NCBI RefSeq assembly: GCF_001579805.1
Contig: NZ_CP014546.1
Coordinates: 5,518,001-5,582,000, forward strand
DNA: 64,000 nt
Direction of reading: 5' to 3'
Source of the DNA: Pseudomonas azotoformans
GTDB taxonomy: Bacteria > Pseudomonadota > Gammaproteobacteria > Pseudomonadales > Pseudomonadaceae
Of the stretch, positions 40,795 to 51,057 are shown in pieces. The notes under the pieces are model-generated. The model had not been told where the DNA came from and did no database searches. It was given only the letters and a program-made list of their open reading frames with translations. The position numbers and the translations under genes are program-made. How positions within the stretch are numbered: the stretch's first letter is position 1; each line of letters begins with the position of its first letter.

Positions 40795-41195
40795 AAGGCC
40801 TGCTTCTGCTCGCCGCCGTCGGAGCGGCCCTGACGGGCTGCGCCGGGGATGCGGTCAAGCTCAAGCAGGATCACAGCTATGTGGTGGAATGGATTGGTGA
40901 ACGGCCGCTGATGGACTACGCGCACCTGACCGTTACGCTCGGCGCCGATGGCCGTGCCTACGGCAACGGCGGCTGCAACCACTGGTTCGCGCCCTACACC
41001 GTCGACGGCGAAAAGCTCAGCTTCGGCCAGATCGGCAGCACCCGCAAACTCTGCGCCGAGGCCTTGATGGAGCAGGAACACCGCTTCTTCCAGGCCCTGC
41101 AAGGTGTGCAACGTTGGGACATCTCGCCGATCGAACAGACGCGTTTCTGGCCGGCCGAGGGCAAGCCGATTCGTTTATGGCTTGAAGAAGGCTGA
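40791..41195 (+). CDS. META-domain (HslJ-like) lipoprotein
   Basis: 134 residues. Signal peptide MKGLLLLAAVGAALTGC with lipobox ALTGC, so it is a lipoprotein anchored at Cys17. The mature part has the META domain pattern 'VEWIGERPLMDYAHLTVTLGADGRAYGNGGCNHW' (cut here as two halves in the gene), a segment with an extra Cys, and 'FGQIGSTRKLCA'. The related E. coli HslJ is a heat-induced protein linked to novobiocin resistance. Start coupled to the preceding stop. Confidence 0.85.
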   Translation: MKGLLLLAAVGAALTGCAGDAVKLKQDHSYVVEWIGERPLMDYAHLTVTLGADGRAYGNGGCNHWFAPYTVDGEKLSFGQIGSTRKLCAEALMEQEHRFFQALQGVQRWDISPIEQTRFWPAEGKPIRLWLEEG

Positions 41196-41198
41196 TCG

Positions 41199-41228
41199 AT
41201 GGGAGGGGCAAAACCCCTCCCATTTTGT
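41199..41228 (+). terminator. Rho-independent terminator
   Basis: ATGGGAGGGG-CAAAA-CCCCTCCCAT followed by TTTGTT, just after the META lipoprotein stop; the converging gene ends here too. Confidence 0.85.
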
Positions 41229-41689
41229 TATCCGCGCAACGCCTTGAGTTTGGCCAGCACCCCTTCCGCCGTCTGCTCGCCCATCAACGTCTCACGTACC
41301 TTGCCCTTGTCATCGATGATGTAGGTCACCGGCAAGGCTTCGCTGCGCGGGATATCGAAAATCTCTTCCGGGTTCTGCGCCAGCACCGTGAACTTGATGC
41401 CCAGCTTGTCACTGGCGGCTTTCAGCTCTTCGCCCTGCACGTTGTCGAAGTTCACTCCAAAGACGCCCACGTTCTGCGCCTTCAGTTGGTCGGCCAAGGC
41501 ATTGAGCTCGGGGATTTCCGTGCGGCACGGGCCACACCATTCGGCCCAGTAGTTGACCACCAGCCACTGCTTGTCCAAGCGTTCGGCAGCCACCTTCTTG
41601 CCATATTGGTCAACGCCGTAATCGTTACCGCAGCCGCTGAGCAGCAGGGTTGTGATGATCGCCAATGCACCGATCAGTCGCCTTGTCAT
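41228..41689 (-). CDS. TlpA-like periplasmic thioredoxin-fold lipoprotein
   Basis: 153 residues. Signal sequence with lipobox LLSGC (about 16-20), then a thioredoxin fold with redox motif WCGPC in 'VNYWAEWCGPCRTEIPEL' and the cis-Pro region 'ALPVTYII'. It should be a membrane-anchored thiol-disulfide exchange protein of the TlpA/ResA group, used in cytochrome or general disulfide reduction. It converges on the META lipoprotein gene and shares its terminator. Confidence 0.92.
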   Translation of the reverse strand: MTRRLIGALAIITTLLLSGCGNDYGVDQYGKKVAAERLDKQWLVVNYWAEWCGPCRTEIPELNALADQLKAQNVGVFGVNFDNVQGEELKAASDKLGIKFTVLAQNPEEIFDIPRSEALPVTYIIDDKGKVRETLMGEQTAEGVLAKLKALRG

Positions 41690-41804
41690 GGGGTAATCCT
41701 TCGCAAAAATGAACGTTGGCTGCGACCTATCGCCTCTTACGGTTTAAGGACAGGTCGCTGCGCGGGTAGAATACCCGCCACCTTACGCAAGATGCGACCC
41801 GCAC

Positions 41805-43157
<1,353 letters not shown>

Positions 43158-43167
43158 CCTAGCGTAG

Positions 43168-43187
43168 TGGCGAGCGGGCTTGCCACA
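43168..43187. repeat. REP-like hairpin
   Basis: GTGGC-N10-GCCAC containing GAGCGGGCTT, a truncated Pseudomonas REP element between convergent genes. The copies at 2807 and 51019 share the core. Confidence 0.5.
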
Positions 43188-43197
43188 GTAAAAGCGG

Positions 43198-43869
43198 TTA
43201 GTGATTGACGGTGTACGCCAACATCATCGACAACTGGCACATCGGCCGCCCGCTCTCGGCATGCCACTGGTTGAATGCGCCCTGCACCGTCGCCAGGTCG
43301 CGCAGGCTGGTGGGTGCCTTGTCGACGATCTTCTGCGCGTTCAGCGCCGCCACCACGTCATAACTCGGCACAAAGGTGTCCTTGCCAACCATGCGCAAGA
43401 AGCGCGGCGCTGACAGCCCGCCAAGCTGATGGCCATGCTTGCTCAGGTACTTCCACAGCCCGACGATATCGGTCACCGGCCAGTCGGCGATAAACGCGCC
43501 GAAGCTGCCCTTCTCCTGCTCGATGTCGAGGATCATCTGCGCATTGCGCGGCACGCTCTTGAGCTTGCCCAGGTGACGGATGATGCTGGTGTCCTGCATC
43601 AAGCGCTCCAGATGCTCAGCGCCCATCAACACGACTTTTTCCGGGTCGAAGCCGAAAAACACCTTTTCGAACGCCGGCCACTTGGCATCCACCACGCTGT
43701 GCTTCAAGCCCGCACGAAACACGCGCAGCGCCAGGGTCGACAGGTAGCGATCATCGCTGATCTTGCGCAATTGCGCCGGGGTCTTGGCTACAGGCAGATG
43801 GGCTTCCAGCTCGGCCGCCGAACCGAAGCGGTTCAGACAGTATTCGTGCAGCCACTTGTAATCGCGCAT
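43198..43869 (-). CDS. DNA-3-methyladenine glycosylase I-like protein lacking the catalytic Glu
   Basis: 223 residues. The middle aligns with E. coli Tag: 'FGFDPEKVVLMGAEHLERLMQDTSIIRHLGKL' and 'NAQMILDIEQE'. But the Tag segment LEGQQAGLSW, with its essential Glu38, here reads LRVFRAGLKH, so Glu is replaced by Arg and the Trp by His. The N-terminal zinc-snap and YHDNEW motifs are also absent. It therefore has the glycosylase fold but probably a different or lost activity. It is transcribed just before the ttcA gene in the opposite... same minus strand; ttcA lies upstream of it, 67 bp away, with a terminator between. Confidence 0.75.
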   Translation of the reverse strand: MRDYKWLHEYCLNRFGSAAELEAHLPVAKTPAQLRKISDDRYLSTLALRVFRAGLKHSVVDAKWPAFEKVFFGFDPEKVVLMGAEHLERLMQDTSIIRHLGKLKSVPRNAQMILDIEQEKGSFGAFIADWPVTDIVGLWKYLSKHGHQLGGLSAPRFLRMVGKDTFVPSYDVVAALNAQKIVDKAPTSLRDLATVQGAFNQWHAESGRPMCQLSMMLAYTVNH

Positions 43870-43891
43870 GCCCTCTCCTGGCAGTTGAATT

Positions 43892-43914
43892 GAAAACGGC
43901 GCCCGCGAGCGCCG
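43892..43914 (-). terminator. Terminator of ttcA
   Basis: Minus strand: ACGGCG-CTCGCGGG-CGCCGT followed by TTTT, 22 bp past the ttcA stop. Confidence 0.7.
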
Positions 43915-43936
43915 TGTGTCAGAGCGTTGAAATGGC

Positions 43937-44761
43937 TCAGAGGTTCACTACGTTGACGAAGCGCGAGGTGGCGGTTTCATCAATTTTCAGGCTGGTGAAG
44001 TCGAACAGGTTGCGGTCGGCCAACTGCGACGGCTGCACATTCTGCAAGCTGCGGAAGATGCTTTCGGTACGGCCTGGGGTCTTGCGCTCCCAATCCACCA
44101 GCATTTCCTTGACCACCTGGCGCTGCAGGTTTTCCTGGGAGCCGCACAGGTTGCACGGAATGATCGGGAATTGCTTGAAGTCGGAGTAGGCCTGGATGTC
44201 CTTCTCGTTGCAATACGCCAGCGGGCGGATCACCACGTTGCGCCCGTCATCGGCACGCAGCTTGGGCGGCATGGCCTTGAGCGAGCCGTTGAAGAACATA
44301 TTGAGGAAGAAGGTCTCGACGATATCGTCGCGGTGGTGACCCAGGGCCATCTTGGTCGCGCCGATTTCATCCGCGAAGGTGTACAGCGTGCCACGGCGCA
44401 GGCGCGAGCACAGCGAGCAGGTGGTCTTGCCTTCCGGAATCAGCTCCTTGACCACCGAGTAGGTGTCTTTCTCGACGATGTGGTACTCGACGCCCAGCTC
44501 CTTGAGGTAGGCCGGCAGCACATGCTCGGGGAAGCCCGGTTGTTTCTGGTCCATGTTGACGGCGACGATCTCGAACTTGATCGGCGCGACCTTTTGCAGG
44601 TGCAGCAGCACGTCGAGCATTGTGTAACTGTCTTTGCCACCGGAGAGGCAGACCATGACCTTGTCGCCGTCCTCGATCATGTTGAAATCGGCGACCGCTT
44701 CACCGGCCAGGCGACGCAGGCGTTTTTGCAGTTTGTTCTGGTTGACCGTAAGAGTGCCCAT
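43937..44761 (-). CDS. ttcA: tRNA 2-thiocytidine(32) synthetase
   Basis: 274 residues with PP-loop SGGKDS at about 40-45, and two CxxC motifs, 'CSLC' and 'CNLC', that bind the iron-sulfur cluster. '[20 protein letters not shown]' is also typical. It makes s2C32 in tRNA using ATP and a sulfur donor. The ATG is preceded by a plausible ribosome site and the gene is a single unit with its own terminator. Confidence 0.96.
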   Translation of the reverse strand: MGTLTVNQNKLQKRLRRLAGEAVADFNMIEDGDKVMVCLSGGKDSYTMLDVLLHLQKVAPIKFEIVAVNMDQKQPGFPEHVLPAYLKELGVEYHIVEKDTYSVVKELIPEGKTTCSLCSRLRRGTLYTFADEIGATKMALGHHRDDIVETFFLNMFFNGSLKAMPPKLRADDGRNVVIRPLAYCNEKDIQAYSDFKQFPIIPCNLCGSQENLQRQVVKEMLVDWERKTPGRTESIFRSLQNVQPSQLADRNLFDFTSLKIDETATSRFVNVVNL

Positions 44762-45023
44762 GGCGCTTGGATCCGCTAGAGGTGTGTGACGAAAAGCCGG
44801 GTATTTTACGCAAAAAAACCATCAAAAGGGCTAGCGGTAAAAGACCCCACCGCGATTAAGCCCAATGTTTACAGCGCAATTTGCTCTAAAGGCCCTACAG
44901 TTATTCCGGTCATCACTTCCTATACTGCGACTAGAGGTCGCACATCTATCCAGACCTTTGAGGCCATTTGGCCCGCGGGCGCTCCGATGGGGGGCGATGG
45001 TAATAACGACAGGAGTGACTGGC

Positions 45024-45626
45024 ATGATCCATCACGTCGTGGGGCTGTTTACCCATCCCGACCAGGAATGGCGGGAAATCCGTGGCGATAAAGAAGAAAG
45101 CATCGGCCACATGTACCTCACTCACACCTTGATTCTTGCGGCGATCCCCGCCGTTTCCGCCTTTATCGGCACCACCCAGGTTGGCTGGGTCATCGGCAAC
45201 CGTGCGCCCGTGATGCTGACCCAGGAAAGCGCCTTGTGGATGACCATCATGTCCTACGCCGCCATGCTGGGCGGCGTGGCGGTGATGGGCGCGTTCATTC
45301 ACTGGATGGCGCGCACCTACGACGCCAACCCCAGCATGGCGCGCTGCGTGGCCTTTGCCACCTACACCGCTACGCCGCTGTTTATCGGTGGGCTGGCCGC
45401 GCTTTATCCGCATATGTGGCTGGGTATGGTCGTGGGTACGGCGGCCATCTGTTACACAGTGTATTTGCTCTATGTGGGGCTGCCGACCTTCATGAACATC
45501 GACCCGGATGAAGGCTTTCTATTTTCCAGCTCGGTACTGGCCGTGGGCCTGGTGGTACTGGTAGCGATCATGGCGTTTACCGTGATCGTGTGGGGGCTGG
45601 GCGTGGGCCCGATCTACACCAACTGA
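45024..45626 (+). CDS. YIP1-family membrane protein
   Basis: 200 residues starting MIHHVVGLFTHPDQEWREIRG after an AGGAG site (the longer frame upstream is not supported). Several membrane helices ('TLILAAIPAVSAFIGTTQVGW', 'MSYAAMLGGVAVMGAFIHW', 'PLFIGGLAALYPHMWLGMVVGTAAICYTVYLLYVG' in part) match the bacterial YIP1 domain. Function unknown. It ends with a terminator hairpin. Confidence 0.85.
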   Translation: MIHHVVGLFTHPDQEWREIRGDKEESIGHMYLTHTLILAAIPAVSAFIGTTQVGWVIGNRAPVMLTQESALWMTIMSYAAMLGGVAVMGAFIHWMARTYDANPSMARCVAFATYTATPLFIGGLAALYPHMWLGMVVGTAAICYTVYLLYVGLPTFMNIDPDEGFLFSSSVLAVGLVVLVAIMAFTVIVWGLGVGPIYTN

Positions 45627-45643
45627 CCGTTTAAAACCTTAGG

Positions 45644-45667
45644 CAAAGCCACCGCAAGGTGGCTTTG
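45644..45667 (+). terminator. Terminator after the YIP1 gene
   Basis: CAAAGCCACC-GCAA-GGTGGCTTTG, 18 bp past the stop; loop GCAA, with only a short T-run. Confidence 0.65.
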
Positions 45668-45754
45668 TGCATCATGCACGACCATTCGGCGCCTGACAGA
45701 TTCGGAAACACCCAGCTTTGCGGCATACTGGGCGTCTCTGGAGATATGTACAGC

Positions 45755-46249
45755 ATGCCCGAGCAACTCAATACCCGCGTCGAAGATTGTTTCCTACAAG
45801 CCGAATCTTTTTTTAAACGAAGCTTCAAACGCCCCCAGGTCAGCCTCAAGCTGCGGGGCCAGAAAGCCGGTGTCGCGCATTTGCACGAGAACCTGCTGCG
45901 ATTCAACCCACAGTTGTACCGTGAAAACAGCCAACACTTCCTGAAACAGACCGTGGCCCATGAGGTGGCGCATCTGATTGCCCACCAATTGTTTGGCGAA
46001 CGCATCCAGCCCCATGGTGAGGAATGGCAATTGATCATGCGCGGGGTCTACGAACTGCCGCCGGACCGTTGCCACACCTATGAGGTGAAGCGTCGCCAGG
46101 TGACCCGTTACATCTACCGATGCCCGTGTGCGGACAGTGACTTTCCGTTCTCGTCACAACGCCATGGCATGGTGGCTCAGGGGCGGCGGTATTTGTGTCG
46201 GCGGTGTCGGCAAACCTTGGTGTTTACCGGCGAAACCCGCGTCGAATAG
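45755..46249 (+). CDS. sprT: SprT-family zinc metalloprotease-like protein
   Basis: 164 residues starting at MPEQLNTRVEDCF. The HExxH motif is present in 'HEVAHLIAHQLFG', and the C-terminal zinc ribbon shows as 'YRCPC' and 'YLCRRC'. SprT proteins resemble the DNA-protein-crosslink protease SPRTN; the bacterial role is not settled. The earlier in-frame ATG codons have no ribosome site. It converges on the CoA-transferase gene with a 3-bp gap. Confidence 0.9.
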   Translation: MPEQLNTRVEDCFLQAESFFKRSFKRPQVSLKLRGQKAGVAHLHENLLRFNPQLYRENSQHFLKQTVAHEVAHLIAHQLFGERIQPHGEEWQLIMRGVYELPPDRCHTYEVKRRQVTRYIYRCPCADSDFPFSSQRHGMVAQGRRYLCRRCRQTLVFTGETRVE

Positions 46250-46252
46250 GCG

Positions 46253-47416
46253 TCAGGCAATCACGCGAGCGGCGCGCAGCTCGCTGATTCGCTGCGGGCT
46301 CAGGCCCAGCTCCGCCAACACTTCATCACTGTGCGCCCCCATCGCGGACCCCATATGCCTCGGTGCCGGTAACCCTTGCGAAAACTTCAGCGGGCAGGCC
46401 AATTGCGCCTGAGTCGAGCCATCGCCCCGTGGCACCTGGCTGACCAGTTGCCGCGCCTTGAGCTGTGGATGTTCCACCGCCTCACTCAGGCTCAACACCG
46501 GCTCCACGCACGCATCCACCCCGGCGAACAACGTGCACAGCTCATCGAAACTGCGCTTCTCAAACTCAACCTGCAGCGCCACCTTGAGCTTGGGCGACAA
46601 ACCCAGCGCCGCCAACTCCGGCCGCCCCAGCGCCTCGCAGAGCTGCTGCATAAACCCAGGCTCCAGGCTGCCCACCGACATCCAACGCCCATCCCGCGAG
46701 CGGTAGTAATCGTAAAAGCTACCGCCATTGAGTACATGGCCCTCGCGCTCCGGCTCCACCCCACACGCCAGGTAACCCGCGCCAGCCATGGCGTTCAGGC
46801 TGAACGAACAGTCGGTCATGCTCACATCCAGGTATTGACCAACCCCGCTCTGCTGCCGGGCGATGACCGCCGCCAGCAACCCCACCACTGCGTGCAACGA
46901 ACCACCACCCACGTCCGCCACTTGCACACCCAATGGCAGCGGCCCGCTGTCCTGGCGCCCGGTGTAGCTGGCCACGCCGGCCAACGCCAGGTAGTTGATA
47001 TCGTGTCCGGCGCGGTCTTTATAGGGCCCTGTCTGGCCATAACCGGTGATCGACACATAAATCAGCCGGGGATTGATCGCCTTCAGTGCCTCATAACCCA
47101 AACCCAGGCGGTCCATCACTCCAGGGCGGAATTGTTCGAGCAGGATGTCGTAGTCCTTCACCAGCGCCCGCACGATCTCTAGCGCCTCGGCCTGCTTGAG
47201 GTCCAGCGCCAAGCTGCGTTTATTGCGATTGAGGTAGGCGTGGCTCGCCGATGTGCCCTGATCATGGGGCGGCAGTACCCGCAACAGATCCAGGCGCGTG
47301 GGCGACTCGATACGCAACACCTCGGCGCCCATGTCTGCCAGCATCAGGGAGGCAAACGGGCCGGGCAGCAGGGTGGAAAAATCCAGCACTTTGAGGGACG
47401 CCAAAGGACCTGACAT
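46253..47416 (-). CDS. CaiB/BaiF family CoA-transferase
   Basis: 387 residues from MSGPLASLKVLDFSTLLPGP (a 10-residue longer start is possible). Class III CoA-transferase signatures are present: 'LKVLDFSTLLPGPFASLMLADMGAEVLRIE', split here, and 'LNRNKRSLALDLK'. The Asp nucleophile position falls in 'RAGHDINYLALAG'. These enzymes move CoA between acids; substrates range from carnitine to formyl and alpha-methylacyl compounds. No pathway partner is nearby. Divergent from tusD. Confidence 0.9.
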   Translation of the reverse strand: MSGPLASLKVLDFSTLLPGPFASLMLADMGAEVLRIESPTRLDLLRVLPPHDQGTSASHAYLNRNKRSLALDLKQAEALEIVRALVKDYDILLEQFRPGVMDRLGLGYEALKAINPRLIYVSITGYGQTGPYKDRAGHDINYLALAGVASYTGRQDSGPLPLGVQVADVGGGSLHAVVGLLAAVIARQQSGVGQYLDVSMTDCSFSLNAMAGAGYLACGVEPEREGHVLNGGSFYDYYRSRDGRWMSVGSLEPGFMQQLCEALGRPELAALGLSPKLKVALQVEFEKRSFDELCTLFAGVDACVEPVLSLSEAVEHPQLKARQLVSQVPRGDGSTQAQLACPLKFSQGLPAPRHMGSAMGAHSDEVLAELGLSPQRISELRAARVIA

Positions 47417-47573
47417 GGGCACTCCATTTCCGTTTCGACTGCCCACAGACTAGGCAGCCTTGCCCCTCACGGCAATCGCCGAAACAGTCAGCAAAGATGA
47501 CCGTTTTGATCACGGCGGGCTTTTTCGTGGCGGCGGCTTTATCATTGGCCCACGTTTGCTTGCCGAGTGTTCC

Positions 47574-47966
47574 ATGAAGTTTGCGATTGCCTTGTTTTCC
47601 GCCGCCCACGCGCCCTCCTCGCGCCGCGCCCTGCTGTTCGCCCAGGCGGCGCTGGCCGGTGGGCATGAGATTGTGCGGCTGTTTTTCTATCAGGATGGCG
47701 TGCACAGCGCATCCAATAACATCGTTGCGCCCCAGGACGAGCAAGACATCGCCCGCCAATGGCGTGAGTTTGTCAGCCAGCACCAGCTTGATGGCGTGGT
47801 GTGCATTGCCGCTGCGTTACGCCGTGGCGTTCTCAACCAGGAGGAAGCCACTCGGTATCAGCGCACAGCGGTGAATCTGGATGCGCCCTGGGCGCTGTCT
47901 GGCCTGGGGCAGTTACATGATGCGATCCAGGATGCCGACCGCCTGATCTGTTTTGGAGGGCCGTGA
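47574..47966 (+). CDS. tusD: Sulfurtransferase complex subunit TusD
   Basis: 130 residues starting MKFAIALFSAAHAPSSRRALLF, with the persulfide-carrying Cys in 'DGVVCIAAALRRG'. TusD, TusC and TusB form the heterohexamer that passes sulfur from TusA to TusE for 2-thiouridine synthesis at tRNA position 34. First gene of tusDCBE; the next gene starts 1 bp after the stop. Confidence 0.95.
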   Translation: MKFAIALFSAAHAPSSRRALLFAQAALAGGHEIVRLFFYQDGVHSASNNIVAPQDEQDIARQWREFVSQHQLDGVVCIAAALRRGVLNQEEATRYQRTAVNLDAPWALSGLGQLHDAIQDADRLICFGGP

Positions 47967-47967
47967 G

Positions 47968-48318
47968 ATGTCTAAATCCTTGTTGGTGATCAGCCGCCAG
48001 GCACCGTGGTCCGGGCCGAGCGCACGGGAAGCGCTGGATATCGTGCTGGCCGGTGGCGCATTCGATCTGCCCATCGGCTTGCTATTCATGGATGACGGCG
48101 TGTTCCAGCTCGCTGCGCACCAGAACGCCAAGGCCGTGCAACAAAAGGACCTCAGTGCCAACCTGCAGGCACTGGAGCTGTTCGGCATCGATGATGTCTT
48201 TGTCTGCCGCCACAGCATGGCCGTGCGTGGCTTGACGCCGCCCACTGAGGCGCAACCGTTGAGCAACGACGCTATTTCCCAATTGATTGACCGTTACGAC
48301 CAGGTGATTACCCTCTGA
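47968..48318 (+). CDS. tusC: Sulfurtransferase complex subunit TusC
   Basis: 116 residues starting MSKSLLVISRQAPWSG, with 'IGLLFMDDGVFQLA' of the DsrF/TusC family. The family Cys is present in 'DVFVCRHSM'. It is the middle subunit of the TusBCD complex. The start follows a GAG-type ribosome site; the stop overlaps tusB by 1 bp. Confidence 0.94.
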   Translation: MSKSLLVISRQAPWSGPSAREALDIVLAGGAFDLPIGLLFMDDGVFQLAAHQNAKAVQQKDLSANLQALELFGIDDVFVCRHSMAVRGLTPPTEAQPLSNDAISQLIDRYDQVITL

Positions 48319-48596
48319 TGTCGACTTTACACGTGGTGTCTCACTCCCCGTTTTCCGACAGTCGCCTCGACAGCTGCCTGCGTATCTGCGGCGCCGAGGA
48401 CGCGATCCTGCTGTGCGGCGACGGCGCCTATGGGCTGCACGTCCCTGCCCTGCACACCCAGGGCGTGAAGGTGTTCGTGCTGGCCGAAGACATGCAGGCG
48501 CGCAACCTGCCGCTCCCGGACTGGGCCGACAGCGTGGACTACCCAGGTTTCGTGCAGCTGTCGATTGACTACGACAAGGTCAACACCTGGCTATGA
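48318..48596 (+). CDS. tusB: Sulfurtransferase complex subunit TusB
   Basis: 92 residues starting MSTLHVVSHSPFSDSRLDSCL, ending 'IDYDKVNTWL', the usual TusB size. DsrH-like third subunit of TusBCD. It overlaps the tusC stop (TGATG) and the tusE start by 4 bp. Confidence 0.93.
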   Translation: MSTLHVVSHSPFSDSRLDSCLRICGAEDAILLCGDGAYGLHVPALHTQGVKVFVLAEDMQARNLPLPDWADSVDYPGFVQLSIDYDKVNTWL

Positions 48597-48928
48597 ACAC
48601 CCTGACCGTAGGCGCACGTACCCTGGAACTGGACAAGGACGGTTATTTGGCCGACCTGAACGACTGGTCCGCTGACGTCGCCCATGCCCTGGCCGCCGCC
48701 GAAGCCATGGAGCTGACGCCGGCCCACTGGGAAATCCTCGAACTGCTGCGCCAGTTCTATGCCGAATTCCAACTGTCCCCGGCCACACGTCCGCTGATCA
48801 AGTACACCGCCTTGAAGCTCGGCCCGGAAAAGGGCAACAGCCTGCACCTCAACAAACTGTTCAACGGCACTCCCGCCAAACTCGCCGCCAAGCTGGCGGG
48901 CCTGCCCAGGCCGACGAATTGCTTATGA
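48593..48928 (+). CDS. tusE: Sulfur carrier TusE (DsrC family)
   Basis: 111 residues of the DsrC/TusE fold ('DKDGYLADLNDWSADVAHALAAAEAM', split, and 'HWEILELLRQFYAEFQLSP') with the conserved penultimate cysteine in the C-terminal arm 'PTNCL'. It takes sulfur from TusD and hands it to MnmA. Its stop overlaps the ybiB start. Confidence 0.95.
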   Translation: MNTLTVGARTLELDKDGYLADLNDWSADVAHALAAAEAMELTPAHWEILELLRQFYAEFQLSPATRPLIKYTALKLGPEKGNSLHLNKLFNGTPAKLAAKLAGLPRPTNCL

Positions 48929-49926
48929 CCGACTTTGCCCCGCTGACCCTTGAAACCCCTGCCGAGCACCCGTTTGCCCAGTTCGTGCGCATCCTGGGCA
49001 AAGGCAAGCGCGGCGCGCGCAACCTCACCCGCGAGGAAGCCCGCGAAGCCATGGGCATGCTGCTCGATGAAAAAGTCGAAGACACCCAGCTCGGCGCCTT
49101 CCTGATGTTGTTGCGCCACAAGGAAGAAAGCCCGGAAGAACTCGCCGGCTTCACCGAAGCCGTTCGCGAACGCCTGGATGCACCGGCGCTGAACGTGGAT
49201 GTCGACTGGCCAACCTACGCCGGCAAGAAGCGCCACCTGCCGTGGTACCTGCTGGCGGCCAAGTGCCTGGCGCAGAATGGTGTGCGCATCCTTATGCATG
49301 GCGGCGGCGCACACACGGCGGGCCGGCTGTACACCGAACAACTGCTGGAAGGTTTGCAGATCCCGCTGTGCCGCAACTGGCAGCAGGTCGAGGCCGCCTA
49401 TGCGCAAGGCAACCTGGCGTTTATTCCACTGGGCGACTGGGCGCCGCAATTGCAACGCATGATCGACCTGCGCAACACCCTGGGCCTGCGCTCGCCGATC
49501 CACTCCCTGGCGCGTTTGCTCAATCCCTTGAATGCGCGCCTGGGCCTGCAAAGCATTTTCCATCCGGGTTATCAGGGCGTGCACCGCGATGCCAGCGGCC
49601 TGCTCGGCGACAACGTGATCGTGGTGAAGGGCGACGGCGGCGAGATCGAGATCAACCCCGACTCGGCCAGCCACCTTTACGGCACCACCGGCGGCGAAAG
49701 CTGGGACGAAGAGTGGCCCGCCCTCTCCGCCCAGCGCCACGTCAAACCCGCCACACTTGAACCGGAACACCTGAAGGCGTTGTGGCGCGGTGATGTCGAA
49801 GAAAGCTACCCGCAACTGGCCTTGATCGCGACCATGGCCCTGGCCCTGCGCGGCCTGGGCCATTCACGGGAACAGGCGTTCGTCCTGGCCCAGCAATACT
49901 GGGACGCGCGGGACAAATCGATTTAA
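48925..49926 (+). CDS. ybiB: YbiB-type glycosyltransferase-fold protein
   Basis: 333 residues; anthranilate phosphoribosyltransferase-like fold with N-terminal helical part ('LTREEAREAMGMLLDEKVEDTQLGAFLMLLRHK', partly) and C-terminal 'VVKGDGGEIEINPDS'. The E. coli relative YbiB binds nucleic acids and has no transferase activity shown. It is translationally coupled to tusE (ATGA) and probably closes the tus operon. Start ATG at 48925 is chosen over one 6 bp upstream for this coupling. Confidence 0.9.
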   Translation: MTDFAPLTLETPAEHPFAQFVRILGKGKRGARNLTREEAREAMGMLLDEKVEDTQLGAFLMLLRHKEESPEELAGFTEAVRERLDAPALNVDVDWPTYAGKKRHLPWYLLAAKCLAQNGVRILMHGGGAHTAGRLYTEQLLEGLQIPLCRNWQQVEAAYAQGNLAFIPLGDWAPQLQRMIDLRNTLGLRSPIHSLARLLNPLNARLGLQSIFHPGYQGVHRDASGLLGDNVIVVKGDGGEIEINPDSASHLYGTTGGESWDEEWPALSAQRHVKPATLEPEHLKALWRGDVEESYPQLALIATMALALRGLGHSREQAFVLAQQYWDARDKSI

Positions 49927-50014
49927 TCGATCATTAACGCCCGGTCTTTGCGCTTTTAAATCGAACTCAGCCCTTTAGACTGGCCTCCAACGCTTATTAG
50001 CCAAGGAGCCAGTC

Positions 50015-51010
50015 ATGGGTTTGCTGATCGAAGGACGCTGGAAAGACCAGTGGTACGAAAGTAGCGCAGACGGCGCATTCCAACGGGAACAGGCGCAACG
50101 CCGCAACTGGGTGACCGCCGATGGCGCGCCGGGCCCGAGTGGCGAAGGCGGATTCAAGGCCGAGACCGGTCGCTACCACCTCTATGTCTCTCTCGCCTGC
50201 CCGTGGGCCCATCGCACCCTGATTCTGCGCAAGCTCAAAGGACTGGAAAGCCTGATCGACGTGTCCGTGGTCAGTTGGTTGATGCTGGAAAACGGCTGGA
50301 CGTTCGACAAGGCTCACGGCTCCACCGGCGACAAGCTGGATGATTTCGACTTCATGCACCAGCGCTACACGGCTGACACGGCCGACTACACCGGGCGCGT
50401 CACCGTGCCAGTGCTGTGGGACAAAAAGCTCAAGCGCATCGTCAGCAATGAATCGGCGGAGATCATCCGTATGTTCAACAGTGCGTTTAATGAGGTGACC
50501 GGCAACACCCTGGACTTCTACCCCGAGCCACTGCGCCCGAGCATTGACGCACTGAATGAGCGTATTTACCCGGCCGTGAACAACGGCGTGTACCGCGCGG
50601 GCTTCGCGACGTCGCAGCAGGCGTATGAACGTGCGTTTGAGGATGTGTTTGCGGAGCTGGATCATCTGGAGCAGCATCTGGGTGAGCATCGCTACTTGGC
50701 CGGTGAATACCTGACCGAGGCGGATGTACGGCTGTTCACCACGCTGATTCGCTTTGATGCGGTGTATTACAGCCACTTCAAATGCAACCTGCACAGGATT
50801 GCGGATTATCCGCACCTGTCGAATTGGCTAAGGGAGCTGTATCAGTGGCCGGGCGTGGCTGAGACGGTGGATTTTGCGCATATCAAAGGGCATTACTATG
50901 CCAGTCACCGCACGATCAACCCGACGGGGATTGTGCCGAAGGGGCCGTTGCAGCATTTTGATGCTGCCCATGATCGTCAGCGCCTGGTCGGTAACGGCAT
51001 CTTGAGCTGA
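50015..51010 (+). CDS. Glutathionyl-hydroquinone reductase (Xi-class GST, YqjG-like)
   Basis: 331 residues. The active-site Cys lies in 'SLACPWAHRTLI' (CPWA motif of Xi-class GSTs), and the C-terminal half has 'LAGEYLTEADVRLFTTLIRFDAVYY'. It reduces glutathionyl-hydroquinones using glutathione. Single-gene unit with an AAGGAG ribosome site, followed by a REP hairpin. Confidence 0.94.
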   Translation: MGLLIEGRWKDQWYESSADGAFQREQAQRRNWVTADGAPGPSGEGGFKAETGRYHLYVSLACPWAHRTLILRKLKGLESLIDVSVVSWLMLENGWTFDKAHGSTGDKLDDFDFMHQRYTADTADYTGRVTVPVLWDKKLKRIVSNESAEIIRMFNSAFNEVTGNTLDFYPEPLRPSIDALNERIYPAVNNGVYRAGFATSQQAYERAFEDVFAELDHLEQHLGEHRYLAGEYLTEADVRLFTTLIRFDAVYYSHFKCNLHRIADYPHLSNWLRELYQWPGVAETVDFAHIKGHYYASHRTINPTGIVPKGPLQHFDAAHDRQRLVGNGILS

Positions 51011-51018
51011 AAACACCT

Positions 51019-51048
51019 TGTGGCGAGGGAGCTTGCTCCCTCGCCACA
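51019..51048. repeat. REP hairpin between convergent genes
   Basis: Perfect inverted repeat TGTGGCGAGGGAGC / GCTCCCTCGCCACA with TT at the centre: a classical Pseudomonas REP unit, between the convergent GST and cysG genes. Confidence 0.85.
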
Positions 51049-51057
51049 GGTACAGTG

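Noticed and set aside
44762..45023. Possible riboswitch or small RNA upstream of the YIP1 gene
   Set aside because: Only weak promoter-like hexamers and no convincing structure were found in these 262 bp.
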